From positions 1 through 16,845 of the forward strand of contig CALAXS010000072.1 in NCBI GenBank assembly GCA_937895305.1: a stretch of DNA of 16,845 bases, written 5' to 3'. A program made the position numbers and the translations under genes. The DNA is from an uncultured bacterium (lineage in GTDB: Bacteria; Hydrogenedentota; Hydrogenedentia; Hydrogenedentales; JAEUWI01). The notes beneath the pieces are model-generated. The model saw only the letters and a list, made by a program, of their open reading frames with translations. It was not told the origin of the DNA and did not search any database. Below are positions 6,320 through 13,117 of this stretch, piece by piece. How positions within the stretch are numbered: the stretch's first letter is position 1; each line of letters begins with the position of its first letter.

Positions 6320-7510
6320 TCAAGGGGAGGACAAAACCGTGTCATAGATTTTTTGATGGGCTTGGGCGATGGCCTCTTGTGTATATTGAGACAAGACGGT
6401 ATTGGCGACGGTAGAAAAGCGTTGTGTATGTCCTTCCGGATCTTGTAGGAAGGTGTTCAGTTTCTCTGCCAGCGCATCCACATCATTGGGTGGGACTATC
6501 CAGTCCTCGTCCTGATTGACCCAATCCGGCAATCCACCCACCCTGGATACATACAGGGGTTTACGGTAGGGGAGGCTGAGAGCACCCACACCACTCTGGG
6601 AATCAAAGTGGGTATAGGGGAGGAGAATACAGTCTGCGGCGTTAAAGAAATGGTGGATCTCTTCTTCGGGGATGTAGTCGAGGAAGGTTCGTACCCGATG
6701 TATGAGACCCGATTCACTCATCTGTTGCGCATAGGTGTCCCAGTCCTCCCAGGGCTTCCCGGCAACAATAAGATGGAATGGGCGAGGTGTGGTATGGAGC
6801 TTCGCCATGGCCGCCAGAATGATGTGAAGCCCTTTATAGGGACGTATAGTGCCGAAACACAGTGCGTATATGGGTTCATGAAAGAGGCCCAACTGGTCCA
6901 GGGCCTTGTTGCGATCCATTCGCGGCGTATCGGGCAGGTAAATGGAGAAGGGGATTTTGGCGCATTTAGCTGCGGGTAGCTTGTAGGCCTCTTGAAGTTG
7001 CGCAAGATTGTCATCGCTATGGACCAGCACCTGGTCTGCGCGATGACAGATCCAGTGGGTGCAGCGGATAAACCACTTGGCTTCTTCATGAGGGAGGACA
7101 TTGTGTACTGTAACCACAATGGGCTTGCGACGGAGTTTCATAACCAGAAAAAAGACGAGGTAGACGGGAAAGAGGGGGAGGCTCCACCATTGCGCGTGGA
7201 AGAGGTCGCAGGGTGTGGTGAGTGCGGTCCAGAACCAGCCGAAGGGGTTGTACCATGCGAGGTCGTGGCGCACGGTGAGATAAGCAGCTTCGGGTATGGA
7301 CTTGGTGGGGTCCATGCATTCTTTCACACCGGGGAAGAGTCCCTTGGGGTACATGGCCTTGAAACCGATGGCGGTGCACGGGGTCACGCTGCCCACGGCC
7401 CGGGCAATTTCACGACCATAATCCTGGATACCCTGGGCCTGGGGCGGGAAGGCCCCGAGCATAAGAATGCGGGGGCCTGTGGGCTGGTTTATGTCGCCTT
7501 GCGTTACCAC
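6320..7510 (-). CDS. GT4-family glycosyltransferase
   Basis: 396 residues from a GTG at 7510; an in-frame TAA nine bases before that codon limits the N-terminus. No clear Shine-Dalgarno precedes it, and an ATG at residue 17 is the alternative. The N-terminal GT-B half has a glycine-rich donor/acceptor loop (LMLGAFPPQAQGIQDYGREI, 17-36) and the typical VVTVHNVLPHE segment (132-142). The C-terminal half has FGTIRPYKGL (219-228), the LIVAGKPWED segment (247-256), and SQSGVGALSLPYRKP followed by VGGLPDWV (304-331). The usual acidic residue at the start of the EX7E motif seems replaced. These enzymes transfer a sugar from a nucleotide-activated donor onto a lipid or glycan at the cytoplasmic face. 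Donor and acceptor cannot be deduced. The gene is a singleton between two repeat-rich gaps. Confidence 0.88.
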   Translation of the reverse strand: MVTQGDINQPTGPRILMLGAFPPQAQGIQDYGREIARAVGSVTPCTAIGFKAMYPKGLFPGVKECMDPTKSIPEAAYLTVRHDLAWYNPFGWFWTALTTPCDLFHAQWWSLPLFPVYLVFFLVMKLRRKPIVVTVHNVLPHEEAKWFIRCTHWICHRADQVLVHSDDNLAQLQEAYKLPAAKCAKIPFSIYLPDTPRMDRNKALDQLGLFHEPIYALCFGTIRPYKGLHIILAAMAKLHTTPRPFHLIVAGKPWEDWDTYAQQMSESGLIHRVRTFLDYIPEEEIHHFFNAADCILLPYTHFDSQSGVGALSLPYRKPLYVSRVGGLPDWVNQDEDWIVPPNDVDALAEKLNTFLQDPEGHTQRFSTVANTVLSQYTQEAIAQAHQKIYDTVLSSP

Positions 7511-7548
7511 GTTGGTGCTTTAAGTATTATTACCGAATCAAAAAAATA

Positions 7549-7588
7549 CGTCATTGTGAGGAGGCGAAGCTGACGCGGCAATCTCTTG
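7549..7588 (+). repeat. CATTGCGAGG...GCAATCTC dispersed repeat, copy 2
   Basis: 40 bases starting CGTCATTGTGAGGAGG and ending GGCAATCTCTTG, matching 615-654 at 34 of 40 positions. It forms an inverted pair with 7633-7685. It sits in the 7511-7787 gap between the GT4 start and the end of the sugar importer operon. Confidence 0.7.
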
Positions 7589-7632
7589 GTCCAGATGATT
7601 GGGCCATTGCAATCTATGCTTATTTTCCGGCG

Positions 7633-7685
7633 ACGACTTGAACAAGAGATTGCCACGCCTCGTTTGCTCTCGGCTCGCAATGACG
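7633..7685 (-). repeat. CATTGCGAGG...GCAATCTC dispersed repeat, inverted copy
   Basis: The minus strand reads CGTCATTGCGAG at one end and GTGGCAATCTCTTG at the other. Relative to 7549-7588 it gives an inverted pair with a 44-base spacer, able to form a long hairpin in RNA from either strand. This could end the convergent transcript of the importer operon. The remaining bases 7686-7787 show nothing I can name. Confidence 0.7.
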
Positions 7686-7787
7686 CGAAGAATTGAGGCC
7701 TTGCGATTAACATTATCAAGATATCCCATTATTGGCTGACTTATACGTTAATTGATGGTTTCTGTTTAGGACAACAATGCCGGGGAA

Positions 7788-8810
7788 TTAATAATCCACG
7801 TCCATGATATTGGATTTGTTAAAGGCGATAGGATCACCCAAGAGGATCTGGTCGCCCTGAATCTCGATGGAACCGAGACGCCCCGCGTTGAAGGTCGTGT
7901 CCCCGGCCTTCAGTTCGCCCCTGGCCATAGCCACAGCGGCATGGACGGTGAGATAGCCCAGGTCCGGTACGTTCCACAGGATGACTTCGCGACAGGTATC
8001 GTCAAGAATAAACTCGCGCATGGAAGTAGGTGTGGCCAGCCCGGTGAGAAACACCCGGTCAGCGGCGTTGGCCTTGCGCAGGGCTTCGGCTGCCCCGGGG
8101 AGGGCCACGGAGGTGATAGCAAAGATACCATTGAGATCGGGGTAGGTCTTTAATACATCGAGGGTGACCTGGGTGGCCAGCGCAAAATCTTCTTCGGTCG
8201 CCTTGGGCGTGGGGGAGAGGTTCACCATGTTGGGATAGTGTTCTGCGCGATATTTCTCCATCTCGCCCATCCAGATATTCTGGTTCGAAGCACTGAGCGA
8301 ACCCGTCAGGATAATGTACTTTCCTTCAGGACCAATATTCTTCGCCATGGTCTCTATGAGCACACGGGCGATGGCCTCGTTAGACGCTTGATTCACGAAG
8401 AAGTCACGGGATTCTTGCACGGAATCCGCGTCCCAGGAGAGGACCTTGGCGTTACGCTTACGTGCCTTTTTCAGGACCACACCGATAGCATCCGGGTCGT
8501 TGGGTGCTACGGCGATAGCGTCGAACTTTTTGGTAATCCAGGTTTCCACCATGCGGGATTGCTGTTGTACATCGTTGGTAGAAGGGCCGTCATAGACCAG
8601 CTCTACACCCAGTTCTTTCGCCGCTTCCACGGCACCGCGTTCAGCGGCGTTGAAGTAATCAATCCCCACGAGTTTGGGCATGACCCCGATGACCAGTTTT
8701 TTATCCTCACTCGGGGTAGCGGTAACCCCTTCGGGTGCTGCTGATTTATCCCCGCCACACCCTGTGATGACCATGATGAGTGTCAGTAACGCGATGAGTC
8801 CCTGTTTCAT
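7788..8810 (-). CDS. Sugar ABC transporter substrate-binding lipoprotein (RhaS/LsrB-like)
   Basis: 340 residues from the ATG at 8810, which overlaps the previous stop as ATGA and has AAGGAGAG eight or nine bases upstream; the longer in-frame start is rejected for that reason. A lipoprotein signal ends in ITGC, with the acylated Cys at 18. The mature part is a type I periplasmic binding protein (Peripla_BP_4): LVIGVMPK (39-46), YDGPSTNDVQQQ (73-84), APNDPDA (102-108) and SWDADS (125-130). This pattern is that of the rhamnose, autoinducer-2 and ribose binding-protein group. It delivers a monosaccharide to the two permease units encoded just upstream. Exact substrate is uncertain; no rhamnose or AI-2 catabolic gene is in the window. 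It is the last gene of the operon. Confidence 0.88.
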   Translation of the reverse strand: MKQGLIALLTLIMVITGCGGDKSAAPEGVTATPSEDKKLVIGVMPKLVGIDYFNAAERGAVEAAKELGVELVYDGPSTNDVQQQSRMVETWITKKFDAIAVAPNDPDAIGVVLKKARKRNAKVLSWDADSVQESRDFFVNQASNEAIARVLIETMAKNIGPEGKYIILTGSLSASNQNIWMGEMEKYRAEHYPNMVNLSPTPKATEEDFALATQVTLDVLKTYPDLNGIFAITSVALPGAAEALRKANAADRVFLTGLATPTSMREFILDDTCREVILWNVPDLGYLTVHAAVAMARGELKAGDTTFNAGRLGSIEIQGDQILLGDPIAFNKSNIMDVDY

Positions 8811-9778
8811 TTTTGCTGCTCTCCTTGCCGTGCAAGCCATTCATTAAAAACTACGGTTACAATTAGTAAAATGCCAACTACGATAATAACGAATTTGGAT
8901 TCAAATCCTGCGAGATCGAGTCCGTATCGTAGGATACCGATGATGAGAAGCCCAAGCAAGGAACCCGGGATAGAGCCCTTACCCCCGCTAATGCGGGTAC
9001 CGCCCAGTACGACACAGGCGATAGCTTCCAATTCATAGCCCATGGCAGCGTTGGATTTTGCCGTACTGTAGAGGGCCACATTGAATAGGGCACCCATACC
9101 ACAGACCAGACCGCAGACCGCATAGAGGGCACACTTGAGATGGGCCACGGGGATAGCCGCGAAGATAGCAGCCGTCTCGTTCTCGCCGATGTGCTCGGTA
9201 AAGCGCCCGACCCAACTCTTGCGCATGAGAAGCCAACCCACGATTGAAACGATGACCAAAGGAAGAATCGGGAATGGGAGGTAAAAGGCATTGTCCGCTG
9301 TAGCAATAAGGTCGCCATTACTGAGATGAACAAAGCCGTCGGGGAATTGATTGATGGGCTTGGCTCTGCTTAGACCGGTAGCGATACCGCGATAGAGGGT
9401 CATGGTGGCGAGGGTTACCACCAGGGGCGGGATGCGCAGGTAGGAGGACATGGCCCCGTTGAAAGTGCCTGCGAGGAGTCCTGCAATGACGCTGGCGAGA
9501 CAGGCGAGGGCGATGGGCCATTGCGCATCACGGTAGAGCAGCCCAAGCACGATGCCGCACATGGCGACGATGGATCCGACGGAGAGGTCGATACCTGCGG
9601 TCGCGATGATGAAGGTCATGGGAATGGCCAGCATACCCGGAACAATGAGGTAGCGGGTTTGCTCTGCCAGACCGAACCAGTCGAGAAAATTTTCCGTGGT
9701 GAGCGCAAAGCCTGTAAAGAGCACAACCAGGACAAGGAACAAGGTCGCTTCACGATGACGGGAGAGCAATTGAATCAT
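8807..9778 (-). CDS. Sugar ABC transporter permease (RbsC/RhaQ-like)
   Basis: 323 residues. The ATG at 9778 overlaps the preceding stop as ATGA and has GGAGGG eight bases upstream. It is a polytopic protein of the BPD_transp_2 family. The family signature AGIDLSVGS is at 61-69, and the glycine-rich coupling region (YELEAIACVVLGG, then ISGGKGS) is at 248-269. It would pair with the permease half fused to the ATPase encoded immediately upstream to form the heterodimeric channel. Translational coupling at both ends implies fixed stoichiometry with its neighbours. Confidence 0.9.
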   Translation of the reverse strand: MIQLLSRHREATLFLVLVVLFTGFALTTENFLDWFGLAEQTRYLIVPGMLAIPMTFIIATAGIDLSVGSIVAMCGIVLGLLYRDAQWPIALACLASVIAGLLAGTFNGAMSSYLRIPPLVVTLATMTLYRGIATGLSRAKPINQFPDGFVHLSNGDLIATADNAFYLPFPILPLVIVSIVGWLLMRKSWVGRFTEHIGENETAAIFAAIPVAHLKCALYAVCGLVCGMGALFNVALYSTAKSNAAMGYELEAIACVVLGGTRISGGKGSIPGSLLGLLIIGILRYGLDLAGFESKFVIIVVGILLIVTVVFNEWLARQGEQQK

Positions 9779-12255
9779 TGTGCTGCCCTCCGCATGCGCG
9801 TGAGGAAGGCATCCAGCGCGACGGCGGCAAGGATGAGACTGCCCACGAAGATGTTTTGCCAGTATGCACTGGCCTCCAGAAGAATCAGGCCGTTATAGAC
9901 CAAGGCAATGAGGAACGCGCCCAGGAGGGTGCCGATAGCCGAACCCCGCCCCCCCAGGATGTTGGTACCGCCAATGACCGCAGCAGCAATGGCCTGGAGT
10001 TCGTAGCCCTCGCCACAGTTGGATTGGACCTTGCCATAAAAACCCGTTTGCAAAATGGCAGCGAGTCCGACCAGTGCTCCGGAGAAGGCGAAGACAAAAC
10101 AGGTGAGTCGCGTCTTGGAGAGGCCGATGAGCTGGGCAGCGGATTCGGAGTTACCCAGTGCGAGAACGCGACGCCCGGTAAGGGTATAGCGCAGGATGAT
10201 ATGGGCTATGGCCGTGACGAAGATGACGTAGTAGCAGATCTTTGGGATGCCCATGAGGGTGCCATTGGCCATGGCACGGAATGTGTCGGGCATAAGGGTG
10301 ATTTCGTGACCGCCTGTGACGAGGTGCATGGAACCACGGAAGATGCTGATGCCTGCAAGGGTGACGATGATGGGGTGGATGCGTGCAATAAGAGAGAGAC
10401 TCGCGTTGAGGGTGCTGAGTAAAATACCCAGTCCCATACCTAGTGCCAGGGTGGGGATGGGCGGTAGGCCCTGCTTGGTGGCCATAGCGGTGAGTGCCGC
10501 GGTGAGGCCCATCATGGAGCCGATCGAGATGTCGATACCGCCTGTGCAGATGATGAACATGGCGCCCTGGGCAAGGATAGCGGGGATGGCTGCACGAACC
10601 AGGATGTCAAGAAAGTTTTCTGTCGTGGCAAAGGAATCGGGACGCAACCCGGTCATGATGGCACAGAGCAATAAGATGAAGGCGAATAGCCCGGCTTCGC
10701 GAAATTCCAGCAACTTTGCCAGTCGGGAAGCCTTTTTCGTGGATGTGCAGGAATCTTTCTGTTGCTTTGGTACGGCCGCTGCCGCGATGGCCACTTCTCC
10801 ATCTCGTTCAGGAATGAATTCGCCTGTTTGGTGCCCCTCTGACAGGGTGATTACCCGGTCGCTCATGGACATGATTTCAGGTAGCTCCGAACTGATGAGG
10901 AGGATAGCCGTCCCTTTTTCGGCCAGGTCACAGATGAGTTTATGAATCTCGGCTTTGGCTCCCACATCCACGCCCCGGGTTGGTTCGTCGAGAATAAGAA
11001 CCTTGGGCGCTGTAGCCTGCCACCTACCAAACACAATCTTCTGCTGGTTCCCCCCGCTGAGGGTACCTATGGGTTGGTCCATGGAATCCGTGCGGACTTG
11101 CATGTCGGTGATGACCTGGGCCGCGAGGTCTGTTTCTTTTTGATTGTTGATGAATCCGAAACGGGACAGCTTTCGCAGGATACTGACACTGGCATTGTGT
11201 TTAAGCGAATGACCTCGAAATACGCCCTGAACCAGACGATCTTCCGGGAGGTAGGCCATACCCTGCTTCACCGCCTGGCGCGGGTTTTTGATATTGATCG
11301 GGACATCGTCCAGTTTTACGGTTCCGTTATGCATGGGATGGAGACCGAACAGGGCCTGGGCGAATTCGCTGCGGCCTGCACCTACAAAGCCATAGAGCCC
11401 CACAATTTCGCCTGCCCGAACCTGGAGCGTGATGTCGTTGAAGGCCTTGGTCGTGGCCTGGGCATGTTGTACATCCAGTCGTACACCACCTATGGGGACT
11501 TCGCGTTTACCTGCGCCGTGTTCGATGCTGCGCCCCACCATGGTCGCGATGAGGCGATCCATGGACCAGTCTGCTACCGGGCCGGTTTCGATAGTGGCGC
11601 CGTCGCGCATGACGGTAATCTGGTCGGAGAGCTGAAGAACTTCATTCAGGCGATGGCTCACATAGACGATAGCGGTACCCTGTTTTTTCAGGATTTCTAT
11701 TTGCTGAAACAGGGTATCAATTTCATTGCTGGAAAGGGCCGCGGTGGGTTCGTCAAGGAAGAGGACTTTGGGTTTGTGGGTAACGGCAGTGGCGATTTCA
11801 GCCATGGTGCGCCGGGCTACGGTAAGGCCTGCGGCGTCCTGTCGCACATTAAAGGATTCACCCAGGGCAGCCACACGCCGGGCAGCATGGGCATTGGTCT
11901 TGTTCCATTGGATGAGGCCGAGGGCATTGCGCTCCAGCCCTTCACCCAGGAGCATATTTTCAGCGATGCTGAGTTGGGGGAAGAGGTCGGCTTCCTGATG
12001 GACCACATAGACGCCCTGGGTGGCTGCTGCGCGTGGTGTGTCGGGCTTAAAGGGATGCCCATCGAGGTGGACAGTGCCTGCGTCGTGAGGGAAGAGGCCC
12101 GTAGCGATATTGATGAGGGTGCTTTTACCTGCGCCATTTTCGCCGATGAGTCCGTGGACTTCACCGGGTTTTATAGCGAAGTCCACCTTGTGGAGAGCAT
12201 AGATTCCGCCGAATCTTTTTTGAATGCCTTGCAGGCTTAACACAGGTTTTGACAT
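9775..12255 (-). CDS. Fused sugar ABC transporter: tandem ATPase (RbsA-like) plus permease (RbsC-like)
   Basis: 826 residues from the ATG at 12255, combining proteins that are usually separate. ATPase domain 1 (about 5-240) has Walker A GENGAGKST (38-46), a degenerate signature (LTVARRTMAEIA) and Walker B VLFLDEPTAAL (164-174), followed by SHRL with His201. ATPase domain 2 (about 255-480) has the degenerate Walker A GFVGAGRS typical of the second RbsA domain (289-296), signature LSGGNQQK (399-406) and Walker B VLILDEPTRGVDVG (419-432). A polar linker (about 481-515) leads into a permease (516-826) with TGGIDISIGS (571-580) and GGTNILGGRGS (762-772). It powers monosaccharide uptake. It is the first gene of the importer operon, coupled to the second permease by an ATGA overlap. 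No Shine-Dalgarno is evident before the ATG. Confidence 0.92.
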   Translation of the reverse strand: MSKPVLSLQGIQKRFGGIYALHKVDFAIKPGEVHGLIGENGAGKSTLINIATGLFPHDAGTVHLDGHPFKPDTPRAAATQGVYVVHQEADLFPQLSIAENMLLGEGLERNALGLIQWNKTNAHAARRVAALGESFNVRQDAAGLTVARRTMAEIATAVTHKPKVLFLDEPTAALSSNEIDTLFQQIEILKKQGTAIVYVSHRLNEVLQLSDQITVMRDGATIETGPVADWSMDRLIATMVGRSIEHGAGKREVPIGGVRLDVQHAQATTKAFNDITLQVRAGEIVGLYGFVGAGRSEFAQALFGLHPMHNGTVKLDDVPINIKNPRQAVKQGMAYLPEDRLVQGVFRGHSLKHNASVSILRKLSRFGFINNQKETDLAAQVITDMQVRTDSMDQPIGTLSGGNQQKIVFGRWQATAPKVLILDEPTRGVDVGAKAEIHKLICDLAEKGTAILLISSELPEIMSMSDRVITLSEGHQTGEFIPERDGEVAIAAAAVPKQQKDSCTSTKKASRLAKLLEFREAGLFAFILLLCAIMTGLRPDSFATTENFLDILVRAAIPAILAQGAMFIICTGGIDISIGSMMGLTAALTAMATKQGLPPIPTLALGMGLGILLSTLNASLSLIARIHPIIVTLAGISIFRGSMHLVTGGHEITLMPDTFRAMANGTLMGIPKICYYVIFVTAIAHIILRYTLTGRRVLALGNSESAAQLIGLSKTRLTCFVFAFSGALVGLAAILQTGFYGKVQSNCGEGYELQAIAAAVIGGTNILGGRGSAIGTLLGAFLIALVYNGLILLEASAYWQNIFVGSLILAAVALDAFLTRMRRAAQ

Positions 12256-12263
12256 GGTCTTAG

Positions 12264-12292
12264 ATGATACGGTTTGAGGGCAAAGAGTGCAA
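12264..12292 (-). promoter_or_regulatory. Candidate promoter for the sugar importer operon
   Basis: On the minus strand, TTGCAC (12292-12287) and TATCAT (12269-12264) are spaced by 17 bases. The -10 box matches consensus at 5 of 6 positions; the -35 box is weak (TTG only). Transcription would begin within a few bases of the ATG at 12255, giving a leaderless or near-leaderless message, which fits the missing ribosome site. Confidence 0.35.
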
Positions 12293-12448
12293 GATTGGTG
12301 GTGGTGCCAGGTGGTCTCAAACTTGAAGTGTGCAATCTCCGGCTGGAGCTTGGGATACTGTTGGAGGGACCGAAGCTCGGCTTGTAACAGCCCAATCGAG
12401 TTGGGAATTGGAAGTGCTCACTAATTCGCTGACAAAATTATTTCCAAA

Positions 12449-12479
12449 GCGCAGGTCCCCGTCTACATGGAGACGATGC
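12449..12479 (+). repeat. 31-base direct repeat, copy 1
   Basis: It starts GCGCAGGTCCCCGTC and ends GACGATGC, matching 12551-12581 at 25 of 31 positions. The two copies imply an ancestral hairpin with GTCCCCG and CGGGGAC arms, partly decayed in each. In the 12256-12582 gap the stretch 12293-12448 holds nothing identifiable beyond a small CTCC/GGAG hairpin near 12337. Confidence 0.6.
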
Positions 12480-12489
12480 ATTTATATAT

Positions 12490-12507
12490 TTCCCGCGCAG
12501 GCGGGAA
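12490..12507. repeat. CCCGC hairpin of the GTCATTCCCGC repeat family
   Basis: A perfect seven-base stem, TTCCCGC and GCGGGAA, with loop GCAG. It is the same element that opens repeat copies A (804-823) and B (6152-6168). Here it lies midway between the two 31-base direct repeats, without the other blocks of the long unit. Confidence 0.65.
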
Positions 12508-12550
12508 TCCCCGATTGGTAGCTACCGACTGATACATCCGGAAGATGGAC

Positions 12551-12581
12551 GCGGAGGTCCCTGTCTGCACGGGGACGATAC
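12551..12581 (+). repeat. 31-base direct repeat, copy 2
   Basis: It starts GCGGAGGTCCCTGTC and ends GACGATAC, two bases from the stop codon of the convergent small TPR gene (TAG at 12583-12585, minus strand). In RNA from that gene its GTCCC/GGGAC arms would form a short stem directly after the stop, so it may help end the transcript. There is no T-tract. Confidence 0.6.
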
Positions 12582-12582
12582 C

Positions 12583-13014
12583 CTATGAAACATTTGCAGT
12601 GCGCAGGCGATCCTTGGCGTGTTGTGCTGCGTCGGATTTAGGGTCAACCTCAATGGCCATTTGCCAGGCACTTACAGCTTTGGTGGTGTGCCTGAGCTTG
12701 TGATGTGCATCCCCGAGATAGGCATAGGCGCGTGCATAGTTGGGGTCGGCTTTAACCGACTTTTCGAAGTAGTGGATGGCCTCGCGGTGGTCGCGCTTGT
12801 TAAATTCTTTCATACCTTGCTTGACGTAGTGTATGGCTTTTTTTCGACTACCCGTTGCACGTTTGCTAAACATGCTGGAGAAAAATCGTTTGGTATCTTT
12901 CTTGATGCGTGCGATGACGGTGCCAGCATCGGCTTCCTTTTCGCGAAATGCTTTCACATGTTCAACGAGGTTTTCTTCGAGTTTATGGGCTCGTTTACCG
13001 AGTTTGTTCTTCAT
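12583..13014 (-). CDS. Small TPR protein
   Basis: 143 residues from the ATG at 13014. The N-terminal 56 residues are strongly charged and probably helical (EENLVEHVKAFREKEADA). Two TPR motifs follow, at about 58-91 (GMKEFNKRDHREAIHYFEKS) and 92-125 (ARAYAYLGDAHHKLRHTTKA). There is no signal peptide or membrane helix, so it is likely cytoplasmic. The GGAAG upstream is rather distant from the ATG (about 15 bases). The gene is divergent from the antiporter and has its own candidate promoter. The function is a binding scaffold; partner unknown. Confidence 0.8.
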   Translation of the reverse strand: MKNKLGKRAHKLEENLVEHVKAFREKEADAGTVIARIKKDTKRFFSSMFSKRATGSRKKAIHYVKQGMKEFNKRDHREAIHYFEKSVKADPNYARAYAYLGDAHHKLRHTTKAVSAWQMAIEVDPKSDAAQHAKDRLRTANVS

Positions 13015-13052
13015 AATTTGGCTTGTTCTTCCGGGTTCGTTGCTCTACTGCT

Positions 13053-13080
13053 ATTGTACCACGATTGCGTCCGAGGTGAA
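13053..13080 (-). promoter_or_regulatory. Candidate promoter for the small TPR gene
   Basis: On the minus strand, TTCACC (13080-13075) and TACAAT (13058-13053) are spaced by 16 bases, and the -10 has an upstream TG extension (TGG). The predicted leader is about 30 bases. It lies in the divergent gap shared with the antiporter gene, for which I see no clear promoter. Confidence 0.4.
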
Positions 13081-13117
13081 ATGAGGGGGGCCTTTGCTCT
13101 ATAAAGGGGGGTGTAAC

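Noticed and set aside
7710..7814. Possible third duplicated gene end: similarity of 7708-7737 to the end of the binding-protein gene near 7785-7814
   Set aside because: Alignment needs several gaps and does not preserve the coding end; it is not distinguishable from chance in A/T-rich DNA.
10942..12240. 432-residue plus-strand open frame opposite the fused transporter
   Set aside because: It lies wholly antisense to well-supported ABC ATPase domains, shows no family motif, and has no ribosome site; it is a by-product of codon use.
12439..12609. Possible duplicated end of the small TPR gene (ATTT.CA..GCGCAGG shared at about 12440 and 12591)
   Set aside because: Only about 13 of 16 bases match, the stop codon is not included, and part of the match belongs to the 31-base repeat.
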